A stretch of DNA of 64,000 nucleotides from Ctena decussata (GCA_963989385.1 OZ022512.1:25813899-25877898), one strand, 5' to 3'. Shown: positions 45,115 through 55,727, numbered from the stretch's first letter. Notes: generated by a model not told the origin, from the sequence alone. Numbers and translations: made by a program.

Positions 45115-45182
45115 GTTACTCTTAAAGGAAAGAATTTGCTCCAAGGACAGCAAATTCTTACCTTGAAGAGTTACATGTAACC
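45115..45182. repeat. AAGGAAAGAATTTGCTCC-type hairpin
   Basis: TACTCTTAAAGGAAAGAATT faces AATTCTTACCTTGAAGAGTTA; flanked by AGTTGCCTCACTTGAAAGTG and TTAA (45240-45255), as in other TTAA-bordered copies. Confidence 0.75.
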
Positions 45183-45312
45183 CTTCACTGAAATGGAAAG
45201 TAGATATGAAAATAGCAGAGTTGCCTCACTTGAAAGTGTCCCCTTCAACTTAAGATTATTGTACTGTCTCTTTTCATCATGACTTTTCTTCAAGTAAGCT
45301 ATATCACGCTGG

Positions 45313-45455
45313 GTATCGGCAATCAAAAATGCTCGTGTAATCGACAAACACGGATCAAAAACTGTTAGAAACAGCGTTTTCGATTGCAAAACGCTGTTTC
45401 CAACGGTTTTCGATCCGCATTAATCGATTGTTAAGAGCTTTTTTGATTGCCGCCT
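45313..45455. repeat. Foldback with GGCAATCAAAAA ends
   Basis: GGCAATCAAAAATGCTCGTG to AAGAGCTTTTTTGATTGCC; inner AACAGCGTTTTCGATTGCAAAACGCTGTT is a strong hairpin. Single copy here. Confidence 0.8.
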
Positions 45456-45786
45456 ACACAGTGTGCGTATATAAATTACGGCATATCTTTACAATATGAA
45501 TTTCACTGTAAGAATTATAAAGCAACAATACAGCATCTTATGCTAAAATTGTAACGATATCAATAGCTTACAACAGTTACTGCTAAGTCCACTTACATTC
45601 TGGAGTAAAAAGCATTAAGACATGAGTGGCTGGTGTTTCCACACTGCTAGTCCCAAAGGGTGAGCTATGACTTTGGAATGACAATCTGTAATTAGGGAAA
45701 CTAATAAACAAAAGTTTTTTGATTTACTTCTGGACCCCTTATGTATAAATTTAACAAATCAGTTGTGTTAAATCATTTCTACAGCT

Positions 45787-46219
45787 AAGGCCGCGTTCAC
45801 ACGAGCAAAGTTTCTAAGTCACAGAAATTTTAACAAAGAAAATATGCCAAACATTTTGCATTTACACAGAGCAAGTTATTTGTTAAAGAAAATGTGACAT
45901 AGAATCTTTGGCAAATTAAACTTTGGCAATGAAATATTTGCTGCAGTGTTCACACAACCAAACATTATTCGTCCAAGTTACCTGCAGCAATGAAACAAAA
46001 TCTCTGTCACATTTTCCACGCTTATAGCAAAGTTCTTTGTTACATAATCTTTAGCAAAGTTCTCCGTTTACACGGACAAATTTAATTTATCAAAGTAACT
46101 TTAACATATACATGTATCTTTGTCAAAGAAACATTGTCATATTTTGGCATTTACACGAGCACATTTTTCTGAGGCAAACCTTCTTTGTCACAGAAACTTT
46201 GCCCATGTAAACGCAGCTT
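45787..46219. mobile_element. GTTCACACGAG-ended repeat
   Basis: GGCCGCGTTCACACGAGCAA to TTGCCCATGTAAACGCAGC; TTTGGCAAA-type motifs inside as in 41899-42540. Confidence 0.75.
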
Positions 46220-46544
46220 AACTGTAACTATTTCTACAAATAAAAAATAATTTAAGCTGAAGTTTGATTGAAAGCAAAATTAATGCTTGGAATGGTGAGT
46301 GGCTACGTAGTTCTAATAGCTAGCCCTGTACGGTAAGCGGCTGTTTAAGGAAGTTTATATCCCTGAACTATATTGGATTTCAGCATCCACATAAAATGTA
46401 ATGTACGGCCCAATCCATAAAAACAAGCACGTCTGAGCCCGACATCATGACTCAAAAGTGCAAATGGGGGTTTACAATATTTCACACAAGTCACTGTGGC
46501 TTATGTATGATATGTTGGTATCCCCAAACACCAAAACTTAACCT

Positions 46545-46795
46545 GGCCCCGAGGTTATAAAACTTTTTTCGTGCTCAACTCAGCTAAGTATGAAATTGTC
46601 TCTGCTGATAAATATGAAAATGCCAACTTATGCTGGAATTTTCATATTTATACACAAAGAAAATTACATACTTAGCAAAATTGCGCAAGAAAACAACTGC
46701 ACTTATCAACAATTTGCTATTTATTAGCAGGTAAGATTTCATGCTCAGCTGAGTTGAGCATGAAAAAAATTTTATAACCTTGGGGCCTGTTGTGC
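46545..46795. mobile_element. CCGAGGTTATAAAACTT-ended foldback
   Basis: CCCCGAGGTTATAAAACTTT to AATTTTATAACCTTGGGG; TGCTCAACTCAGCT pairs with AGCTGAGTTGAGCA. Relative of 3240-3525 without the doubled segment. Confidence 0.85.
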
Positions 46796-47329
46796 AGTCA
46801 TCCACTGGAAAGTTAAATATGCTGATGAGTTTGAAAGGCCTGCAAAAAGTCGCAATATGCACATTCTTCTCAATCTTTACACAGATGGATGGACGAATGA
46901 ACAAGTAAACAGAGGACTAACATTGCTCACAGCAAGTGTGTGCAATAAAAATCAAAAACTTTTAAACCTTAATGGTACCATTACTAGATTATGGCTCTGA
47001 ACAACAACATTGACCATGAGAAATGAATATGTTGCAAATGTCAAAAAAAAAGATGGAGGAGCATGGCTGGGGCTAGGGATGTTGTGTGTGTTGGGTGGGA
47101 GGGGAGGGGGAATAATTATGAAAAATGGCTATCACTAAATTCAATATTTGTCAGTCTTTAAAACATATTCATTGATGAATCAAAATATGGCACACTTTTT
47201 TAAAAAGCTGAGACAACAAATCACAAGGAAAACTTGAAATATACGATAACCACACACATATACACTAACACAAAACAGATTTTTGGCAATGGTTTGTTCA
47301 CTTATTGCATAAGTATGACATACAAGTAT
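46796..47329. other. Non-coding, no feature recognised
   Basis: AT-rich with a G-rich stretch (47084-47111). Confidence 0.5.
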
Positions 47330-47534
47330 CAGAGCTACAGATAAGAGGGGGTATTGAGGATAATTTGAAGATAATATTTTTCTTATTTCTCAACGAAAAC
47401 ATATGTTGTGGCCCCTCATTAGAACCGTCTCACCGAGACGGTTCTAATGATGGGTCACAAAATATGTTTTTATGGAGAAAAATGGATAATTATCCCTAAA
47501 TTATCTCTGTTACCCCTTCTTATCTGCAGCACTG
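47330..47534. mobile_element. CAGAGCTC-type foldback MITE
   Basis: CAGAGCTACAGATAAGAGGG to CTTATCTGCAGCACTG. AGTAT occurs on both flanks (47325-47329, 47535-47539), shorter than the family's 7 bp. Confidence 0.9.
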
Positions 47535-48179
47535 AGTATGGCAAAACTTTGAAAACAAGAATTCTGTGGAATACTCATGTTGTGCACTTTCTCAGTAGCA
47601 GAGATCATGGTGGACAAAAACTGTATGCAAAGTCTGTTATATATAGGTACTTAGTACAATTTGAGAGGTCTAGACTTAAAAGTTAAGATAAATTGCAATT
47701 CTGGAGTTAAAAAGGTCAGAGTTAAGTTAGCAGAGGCAAAAATATAGATTAGGGGAAAAAGGAGTTTTGCATTCCATGAGACCATCTTAAGGAGAAAGCT
47801 CATTGTAGTTGTGACAAATGGAGGTAGTATAGTTTGAGAGAAATGGATTTAAATGTATACCAGGGCTGACAGCCTGACACAATTGTGGTCATTGCTGATG
47901 AACACTCACTGTAAGCAGCAGGTAAAGAATGAGTCAAGGATACATATTTTTGAAGCTGGATGCTGCACACATATGTATCCTTGACTTTACGTCAGGTTTG
48001 ATGACTGTATTTTAAAGAGAACTGGGAAAATTTACGATGATACCTTACCTCATGTTTAGTGATTGTAGGGCTCATAGTTTGAATACAAGAATTCCGCAGA
48101 ATGCTATGTCGCACCTGCACTGCGCTTCCACAGTCCATAGTCCATAGTCAAGACTATAGTTAAAAGAACGTGAATGAGA

Positions 48180-49345
48180 AATTGTCAAAAATGCAAGGGT
48201 TAACACAATTTTGGACGTAAAATTTTACAATTTTGGGTGTAAAATTTTACTAAGTCAGAAGAGCATGAACTATAGGCCAAGGGTAAGAATAACTGCAACA
48301 TCCCGAGTGAACACTCTAAGAAGAAACTTTATGCCAGGTGTGATGACTACAGGTATCATACTTTCAGACAAAAGGACTAAAAAGCTAGGGCCGACATAAT
48401 TTTGTGTGTAAAATTTTGCGAAGTCAAGAGAGCATGAAATATATGTCAAGGGTAAATTAATTGCAACAGCCCTCAAGAAAATTCTAAAAAGAAACTTGAT
48501 GCGAGGTTTGATGATTCTCGGTACCATAGGTCGTGAGAAATGGACTTAAACACCAGGGTCAACATAATTTTGAATATAAAATTTTACGAAGTCAGCAGAG
48601 CATGAAATATATGTCAAGGTAAAAATAAGAGCAACAGTCCTCGAGAACATTCTTAGAAGAGGCTTCATGCCAGGTTTGATGATTGTAGGTATCATAGTTT
48701 GCAAGAAATGGACTTAAACACTAGGGTTGACGTAATTGTTGAGGGATGGTTTTACAAAGTCAGCAGAGCATGAAATATATGTCAAGGTAACAATAAGAGC
48801 AACAGCCCTCTAGAACATTCTAAGAAGAAGCTTTGTGCCAGGTTTGATGACTGTAGGTATCATGGTTTACAAGAAATGGACTTAAATGCTAGGGTCAATG
48901 CTAGGGTCGACGTAATTGTTGATGGACTGTATTACAAAGTCAGCAGAGCATGAAATAAAGGTCAAGGGTAAAAATAAGAGCAACAGCTCTCTAGAACATT
49001 CTAAGAAGAAGCTTTACGCCAGGTTTGATGACTGTAGTTATCACAGTTTGCGAGAAATGGACTAAAATGCTAGGGTCGACGTAATTGTTGACAGACGGAC
49101 GTAGCATAAAATAAAGGTCATGGGTAAAAATAAGAGCAACAGCCCTCTAGAACATTGTAAGAAGAAGCTTTATGCCAGGTTTGATGATTGTTGGTAACAT
49201 AGTTTGCGAGAAATGGACTAAAATGCTAGGGTCGAAGCTAGGGCTGACGTAATTGTTGACGGAAGGACGTACAGACGGACGGAATGACTGATGGACGGAC
49301 GGACGGAAAAGTGAACTCCTATATAGCACCTTGCTAAAGCAGGTG
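48180..49345 (+). repeat. Tandem array of about 170-bp units ending in GACGGACGGA
   Basis: About six units containing AAGTCAGCAGAGCATGAAAT, GCAACAGCCCTCTAGAACAT and GCCAGGTTTGATGACTGTAG. Finishes with GACGGACG runs and GCACCTTGCTAAAGCAGGTG, a hairpin, then CGACAAAA. A second, interrupted end copy lies at 49430-49800. Construction resembles the rolling-circle-like arrays but the cap differs. Confidence 0.8.
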
Positions 49346-49448
49346 CGACAAAAATGAGAGAAATGAACTTTATCGTGATAGGGTCGGATGGACAAATGGA
49401 ATGACTTACAGACTGAAAAGTGGACATCAATACTGCACCTTGCTATAG

Positions 49449-49781
49449 CACAGGGTATAATCGATTCCGTTAATTTTTGCTTCCTGCAGAGACTGTACAT
49501 CATATTTGGCTTCTGCCGAGACTGTCCGCGAACTCTTGCTCCCTGCCGAGACTTCTGTACATGATAAATGGCTTCCTGCAGAGACTGTCCGTGTGATTCT
49601 GCTTCCTGCCGAGGCTCTCGGCAGGAAGCAGAATCACGTGGACAGTCTCGACAGGAAGCCAATTTTCGAGGACAGTAGTCTCTGGAGGAAGCAAGAGTTC
49701 GCGGACAGTCTTGGCGGAAGCCAAATATGATGTACAGTCTCTGCAGGAAGCGAAAATTGGCGGAATCGATTATACCCTGTG
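49449..49781. mobile_element. CACAGGGTATAATCG-ended foldback with 5-bp target duplication
   Basis: CACAGGGTATAATCGATTCC and inverse; TATAG at 49444-49448 and 49782-49786. Inside, CTTCCTGCAGAGACTGT-type units are arranged as an inverted pair, giving mirrored ORFs on the two strands. The target is a GCACCTTGCTA...AGCAGGTG end of the neighbouring array. Confidence 0.92.
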
Positions 49782-49865
49782 TATAGCAGGTGTGACAAAA
49801 ATAATGAGGACAAATATTGCATGCGTGACAACCATTCTTACATGAAAACTGTCAAAAGGTTACTT

Positions 49866-50101
49866 GAGCCGCGACACGAGAAAACCAACAATGTGGTCGT
49901 GCGTCCAGCTCAGACTCAGATCAGCCTGGACATCTGCTCAGTTTGATAAGACTCTTCGTTAAGAGCTCAAATGGTAGCTAAGGGTCTAAGCTACCTCCAT
50001 GCGGACAGCGAAGACTCTGATCAGACTGGACGGATGCCCAGGCTGATCTGAGTCTGCGCTGGTCACACAACCACATTGTTGGTTTTGTCGTGTCGTGGCT
50101 C
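49866..50101. mobile_element. GAGCC-ended foldback MITE
   Basis: GAGCCGCGACACGAGAAAAC to GTCGTGTCGTGGCTC, with ACTT on both flanks (49862-49865, 50102-50105), the most informative target duplication of this family. Confidence 0.95.
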
Positions 50102-50135
50102 ACTTATATTTCATATACCAGTACTTGAACAGTTG

Positions 50136-51297
50136 TAAACAAGAGGCCCACGGGCCACAAAGCTCACCAGATCTCTAGCTCAAAATAAATTGCTTTCAAA
50201 ACTGCTGTCACATTAGTACAGGCTAATTAATACAAAATATACTACTACAAGGTCTCAGTCTGACAGTCTGTTGAGTTGATAACAAAATAAATAACTGTTT
50301 TCCATATTTTGATTGCAGTAAATGCCATTTTTTTAATTTTCCCCATTGTAAGTCAATGCAACTCTAATTTGCCATAGCAACCAAACGAAAGAGCTGATTC
50401 TCATAAAAGAAAAACACATATTTTCACTTCCCCAGCCCAAGGATACTAAAGATAAAATCTGAGCCCAATCGGCCTAGTGGCTTCAGAAGGGATCATTTTT
50501 TTAAGGGATTTTTTTCCTTTTTATTGCTTTATGGCTTCCATGACAACCAATAATAAAAAGGGAAGTGGACCAAAAACATATAGCTGATAGAAGACTTCTC
50601 AAGAAACATTTGTATAAAAGTTTTGCCAACATATCTGCAAGGGCTTGGCAGTAAATGCAATTTTTCAATTTTCCCCATTTTAAGTCAATGCAAGTTGCCA
50701 TAGCAACCAAACTAAAGGGCAGATTTTCATAAAAAAACACAAACTTTCAATCCCCCAGCCTAAGGATACTACAGATGAAATCTGGGCCTTATCGGTCCAG
50801 TGGCTTCTGAGGAGATAATTTTGTAATTATTTTTCTTTCCATTATTTTTGCATTTTGGTTTCCATGGCAACCAATAAAAGGAGCAGTGGGCCCAAAAGCA
50901 TCAATGCTAACAGAAGACTTCTCAAGGAACATTTCTATAAAAGTCTTGTAAGCATATCTGCAATAGCTTGGCAGTAAATGCTATTTTCAATTTTCCCCAT
51001 TATAAGTCTATGGGAACTCTAAGTTGCCATAGCAACCAAACTAAAGGGCAGATTTTCATAAAAAACACAAACTTTCAATCCCCCAGCCCAAGGATGCTAC
51101 AGATGAAATTTGGGCCCAATCGGCCCAGTGGCTTCAGAGGAGATGTTGTTTAAAAGTGTTGACGGACGACGACGACATACGACAGACGACATACGACAGA
51201 CGACATACGACAGACGACATACGACAGACGCCGACGACGACGGACAACTGCCTATCCTATAAGCTCCCCCGGAGCCTTCGGCTCTGGTGAGCTAAAA
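50136..51297 (+). mobile_element. Rolling-circle-like element with three tandem units of about 320 bp
   Basis: Starts AACAAGAGGCCCACGGGCC, ends GAGCCTTCGGCTC then TGGTGAGCTAAAA, after a CATACGACAGACGA microsatellite (51158-51243). Units share TTGCCATAGCAACCAAAC and CCCAGCCCAAGGATACTA. The end block ATAAGCTCCCCCGGAGCCT is the same as in 18477-20872 while the units differ. Confidence 0.85.
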
Positions 51298-51382
51298 AGT
51301 GGACAGGTCTCCACAAAATCTTCAGGTCTACCTCACGTCTTCTATGATGCTAACAAATGTTGCCCAACTTACACTGGTATTG

Positions 51383-51574
51383 CAGAGCTCCAGAAAAGGT
51401 CAGTTTTGAGGATAATTTTGAGATCATTTCTTTCTTATTTCTCAACGAAAACATATGTTGTGACAGCCATTAGAACAGTCTCTGTGAGACAGTTCTAATG
51501 AATGGTAACAACCATCAACATACAATGTAGAAAAATGATCTCTATTAGGCTATTACCCCTTCTAATCTTTACTG
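51383..51574. mobile_element. CAGAGCTC-type foldback, diverged right end
   Basis: CAGAGCTCCAGAAAAGG at the left, central hairpin AGAACAGTCTCTGTGAGACAGTTCT, right end CCCCTTCTAATCTTTACTG. Confidence 0.8.
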
Positions 51575-51842
51575 TCTGGGTTTGAAGGTGATTTCTAGAT
51601 ACCAGGACAGTGTGCAAAGAAATTGAATATGAATTAGTTTTAGCTCAAAACTTTAACTTATCTGCAGCTCTTACTATTGAGGGAGAGGAATCCTATAAGC
51701 GAGGGAGAGGAATCCTATAAGCATTTTGCTTTCATTCCAATCCCAGTAACTATTTTCTGTGTATATCTTACGTTGCATGTGAGTGAAATTATGAATAAAA
51801 TATGTTTAAACTAGCTCTAACTATAAATGATCATCATTTAAT

Positions 51843-52430
51843 TAAGGTATGTGGATACACCTGAATGTTTTCTACCAGTTTTACAAAGGGAAGCAACTTC
51901 TGTGACTTCCTGTTTGCTTTCCTGGATATCCTAATCCAAACTGCCAAAATAGACTGCTCTTACAGGAAAGAGTTGCTCCTAGGGGTACACCTACATGATT
52001 TAGCTGCCATTTTTGAAGGGAGACAATTTCAACAGCATAGGATCTGCTTCTCTTGTAGGTGAAACTCTTGTTTTAAGCAATAAATCTGTTATCTATGAAA
52101 GCAGTTCAGTAGCCTCCCATGCCATACACTTGAACAGAGACAAATAAAGCCAGAGTAGAGTGATCTCCCCTGAAACTGTATCCATATACCTTAAATGTTA
52201 CAGGCTTTTATAAATGTTGAATGGGTACACTTTCAGGGGAAGCAACTTTTTAAATTTTTGCATCTCTTCTTACTAGAACTAACCCTCAAAGGGAAAAAAA
52301 TGCTCCCCATAGGAGCAAGTTCTTTCCTTTAAGGGTAGACCCCATTTGGAAGGGGCATGTCATCCATGAATGCAAACAGGAAGTACCCCCACCCCCTGTA
52401 AAATGGTGTACCCACTGACCTTAATTCAAT
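51843..52430. mobile_element. TTAA-bordered hairpin elements
   Basis: TTAAGGTATGTGGATACACC faces TGTATCCATATACCTTAA (to 52193); a second unit (about 52215-52430) runs GGGTACACTTTCAGGGGAAG to GTGTACCCACTGACCTTAA with the AAGGAAAGAATTTGCTCC-type hairpin. TTAA at the borders suggests TTAA target choice. Confidence 0.75.
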
Positions 52431-52532
52431 GCTCGAGACATAATCAGGGTTTGTCTTGTTATGATAATTCTGGTCCATCCATACTAGAAACATATGATGT
52501 GACTTCTCATTAGAACCACCTTTCTCACTCTA

Positions 52533-52735
52533 CAGAGCTCATGATTAGAAGGGGTTACAGGGATAATTCAGCAATAATTTTCCATATTTTTCCATAAAAG
52601 CATATGTTGTGACTCATTATTGGAACTGTCTTGCAGAAACAGTTCTAATGAGAGGTCACAACATATGTTTTCGTTAAGAAATAAAAAAAAATTATCTTTG
52701 AACATCCTCAATAACCTCTCTTATCTGGAGCTCTG
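52533..52735. mobile_element. CAGAGCTC-type foldback MITE
   Basis: CAGAGCTCATGATTAGAAGG to CTTATCTGGAGCTCTG, centre GGAACTGTCTTGCAGAAACAGTT. Confidence 0.88.
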
Positions 52736-52908
52736 AATTTCTAATGAATAGCCACTTCATAAATGAACTGAAATTATCTCAGAATTACAGACAAAGAACA
52801 AATCTCAATAATTATCATCAAAACCCAACATAATTTGGGGCTTTGCTAAAAGCAGAGCCCAAAATAAAGTTTGGTTTTGATGACTGTTCTGAGCCTATCA
52901 ATCCACAA

Positions 52909-53272
52909 TTCTAATGCACTTACGTTTGTAACGCGACCCCTGATTGGATAACGTCAAAAATTTGCCACATCATATCCTGCAATATACTGTCAGAAACCCA
53001 ACATCATTATTTAACGTTGATTCTCATTGGTTGACGTCTGGTATAACGTCGCTGAAAATGTTTGCTTTGGGTGCAAAGTAGCACACTTTTAAAGGTGAAC
53101 ATGTGAAAAGTGCATTAGAATGGGCATAACTTTATTGAAAATTGTCATTTGGGGAGGTAAATTGTCGGTTTTATGATCGCGAATTGCATTTTACAGCTCC
53201 GCTGGCATGTTGCCGTACAACGAATTTTCCTACCATAAAATCGATGATTTACCTCCCCAAATAACAATTTTG
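52909..53272. repeat. Nested inverted repeats in the 3' flank of the POMGNT1-like gene
   Basis: Outer ATTCTAATGCACTT / AAGTGCATTAGAAT (52909, 53109) and inner TTTGGGGAGGTAAAT / ATTTACCTCCCCAAAT (about 53148, 53250). The inner hairpin lies between stop codon and the likely poly-A signal. Confidence 0.75.
53131..53136 (-). terminator. Candidate polyadenylation signal of the POMGNT1-like gene
   Basis: AATAAA on the minus strand, about 155 bases past the stop codon. A hairpin element (53139-53272) lies between stop and signal, so the 3' UTR would carry it. Position is reasonable but no transcript evidence is available. Confidence 0.4.
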
Positions 53273-53291
53273 AGTACATTTATCCCCTAAA

Positions 53292-55727
53292 TTATGAATA
53301 CACTGGTGCAGATTTGGATTTATGCACCATATACTTCGTTGCGGAGCCAACTAAATATATGTGTTTCTTGTAATAAGAAAATCTCATCAGTCCTTGATGC
53401 AAATTCTTGGGTAACTGACCCTCTGGAACCGGGATACCAAAGCAACGACATAATTTTACTAAGACAGAATAATCATTCTCATTCTTTTGTTGATAGTAGA
53501 TTGCCCAATTTTTGTTTGATCCATACAGTTTTATTCTAGAATCAATTTTCTCTTTAACACACCTATCAATCTGACTGTTTGTGATAACAGTTGCATTTTC
53601 AAGCTGCTCCGCAATATAGGCTTCATATTTATCATTCTGCAGTTTTTCTAATCCAGTGAGTTTTACATCCCTTTCTAAATTAGTAACTCGGTGTTGGTTG
53701 AACAATTCAACAAGATAATCTTCATCTTTATTTGATCCCTCATATGGCTGCCTGTAAACTCTGGAAACATCAGGCACTAACATTTCTCCTTGTAGCGCGT
53801 CAGGTATTCTCCAACCATCCCAAGCCCTGCTCTGACTGAACAATTTTTCTTGCCCTTTAATTCCTCTCCAAAATACTGACATTTTCATTAAAAATCCCAG
53901 TCCAGGAAATTCCCCAACCCTGTACACAGTGGAATGTTTGGACGAAGTCATTTCAAATCCATGGAAGTTGAAAGCAGACACGCCCAGGAGAGTATAGTCA
54001 CTTTCTAACACAGATAGTAGCTGGGACAGAAAATATAGGAAGTCTGGTGCTAATATAAGTTCTTCTTCTAATACAATAAAATATTTGGAATGTTCATACA
54101 TTGGACACACCTGAAGTATGGCTTTAATCATTTGTTCTGGGTAAGATTTACTACTAGGAAGACTTACATTTTTAAAGCCAAAGAGGCTGGCAAGCTCTGC
54201 ATGTTCAGGGAATTTCTCATCCCAAGCCACAACAACATTGTTCAATTTCACACCAGGTTGCATGACAGTGGTTTCCATTGTTTTGACAAGGGCATTATGG
54301 TTTAGTCCAGGGACTATGAGTATCGGTGAGTGATAGACAGGATTACTTTCAAGGTTTTCATCCACCAGACCAATAGGTTTTATTGGAGGATTATCAGCAT
54401 AAGTGGGATCACAAAACTCCCCATAACCATCATACTTTTTACAAAACTCTCTTCTGGCATCATTCCTGGAAACCTGTGGATCAGGAATTATTTCAGACCC
54501 TTTGATTATGTTAGGCACACAAAATGAGTCTCTAATTGGCTCAGGCCAATCAGCATCTAAAGCAACATAACTTATTTTTTCTAGCATTGTAAAGCCTTCA
54601 ATTCCTTTCTGTGACACAAAATACCATACATCTCTAAACTTAAGATTTTGAACCATACTACTGCCTAAACGATTCAAGGTTTCTTTTGTGTGGAAGCTAA
54701 GCTTTCTGGATGCATCATCAAATGACACAGCTATAATAATATCACCATGTTCTAAACCTTCTAAATAGCTATCAAGTTCTGAGCTATCTCTCTCATATGT
54801 ATCAAAGTGAGCAACTTGTTTGACTTTGAATGTTTGTTGGTTATTAACAACGATGTTCATTCCCCTTCCAGCATTATTCACATCTTTTTTCATGATCATG
54901 TTTCCACCAACACATATTTCTGGAAATTCATCGCTTCCTTTTCCAGTGTACACCATAACAGGAAAACTCTTATCTGGACAAGATTTCGAAAGCCCACACA
55001 TTGGCAGTACACTCCCATATTCAAAACTAGATGCAGCTATCTTTGGCATGATGTCTTTTACAGGATAAATTGGTCCCATTGGAAGAGAGAAACATCCTGT
55101 TTTTTCAATAGTTTCACCATATCTTCTTTCTCCTCTTAGATTTCTGTATTCTATAGCATGACCTTGCTGTAAACCTTTCTGTCCAATAAACATATATGAG
55201 TCTCGAAAATTCAGATTGTCTGCTTCTTCACTCCCAAGAACTTTTAACCAATTTCTGCTTTCTTCAGACAAGCTAACTGCAGACTCATCATAGCTGGCAA
55301 CCATAACAATATAGCTTTCCTGTACTTTGTTTTTAACAAAATCTTTAAAGTCTTCATCGTAAATGTATGTGTCAAATGATTTAGTGTCAACAACTTCCAA
55401 AGTTTTGTCATTTATTACAACAACATTCAAACCCCTGTGTACATTACTTTTTTTAGGACTAAGTACAACATTATTTTGGTAACAGATTATGGGACCTTCT
55501 TTATTTTCAACACCTGTCTTTATGTAGAATGAAATCTGATTAGAGAAGCATTTTCCACCACAAAAGTCAAGTGAATTGTTCTTGAAGCCTGTGACATCCC
55601 AAACTTGTCTAGCTGTGGGAACTCTTAACAACACGGATACAATGTATACTGATACTAAACAAAGACCTGCTATCAAGAGTCGCTTGCAGCTAAACTGCCT
55701 TCTACACTTCCTTGTTCCAAATCCCAT
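53292..55727 (-). CDS. POMGNT1-like GT13-family protein with two ILEI domains, single exon
   Basis: Intronless ORF of 811 residues. I chose ATG 55727-55725; the open frame extends 8 codons upstream only to a TTG. Residues about 16-35 form one hydrophobic segment (LLIAGLCLVSVYIVSVLL) after a basic N-terminus, so a type II Golgi membrane protein is expected. Two ILEI/FAM3-like domains follow, about 60-195 (RGLNVVVIN, FDTY, LGS, FRD) and 255-385 (RGMNIVVNN, FDTY, LGS, FRD). The C-terminal part (about 400-780) resembles POMGNT1, which adds GlcNAc in beta-1,2 linkage to O-mannose on dystroglycan: GYGEFC, the block ending at EEELILAPDF (554-563), YRV...PGLGF (602-612), WDGW (636-639), PDVSR (652-656). 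Human POMGNT1 has one such stem domain; two are seen here. The DXD-equivalent reads EEE and the SAWND-equivalent reads SAFNF, so catalysis is doubtful. Family membership is firm; orthology is not. Confidence 0.88.
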   Translation of the reverse strand: MGFGTRKCRRQFSCKRLLIAGLCLVSVYIVSVLLRVPTARQVWDVTGFKNNSLDFCGGKCFSNQISFYIKTGVENKEGPIICYQNNVVLSPKKSNVHRGLNVVVINDKTLEVVDTKSFDTYIYDEDFKDFVKNKVQESYIVMVASYDESAVSLSEESRNWLKVLGSEEADNLNFRDSYMFIGQKGLQQGHAIEYRNLRGERRYGETIEKTGCFSLPMGPIYPVKDIMPKIAASSFEYGSVLPMCGLSKSCPDKSFPVMVYTGKGSDEFPEICVGGNMIMKKDVNNAGRGMNIVVNNQQTFKVKQVAHFDTYERDSSELDSYLEGLEHGDIIIAVSFDDASRKLSFHTKETLNRLGSSMVQNLKFRDVWYFVSQKGIEGFTMLEKISYVALDADWPEPIRDSFCVPNIIKGSEIIPDPQVSRNDARREFCKKYDGYGEFCDPTYADNPPIKPIGLVDENLESNPVYHSPILIVPGLNHNALVKTMETTVMQPGVKLNNVVVAWDEKFPEHAELASLFGFKNVSLPSSKSYPEQMIKAILQVCPMYEHSKYFIVLEEELILAPDFLYFLSQLLSVLESDYTLLGVSAFNFHGFEMTSSKHSTVYRVGEFPGLGFLMKMSVFWRGIKGQEKLFSQSRAWDGWRIPDALQGEMLVPDVSRVYRQPYEGSNKDEDYLVELFNQHRVTNLERDVKLTGLEKLQNDKYEAYIAEQLENATVITNSQIDRCVKEKIDSRIKLYGSNKNWAIYYQQKNENDYSVLVKLCRCFGIPVPEGQLPKNLHQGLMRFSYYKKHIYLVGSATKYMVHKSKSAPVYS

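Noticed and set aside
49147..49831. Cluster of overlapping ORFs with SVRPSV- and AETV-like repeats
   Set aside because: They arise from GACGGACG runs and from the mirrored foldback; peptide repeats mirror DNA repeats.
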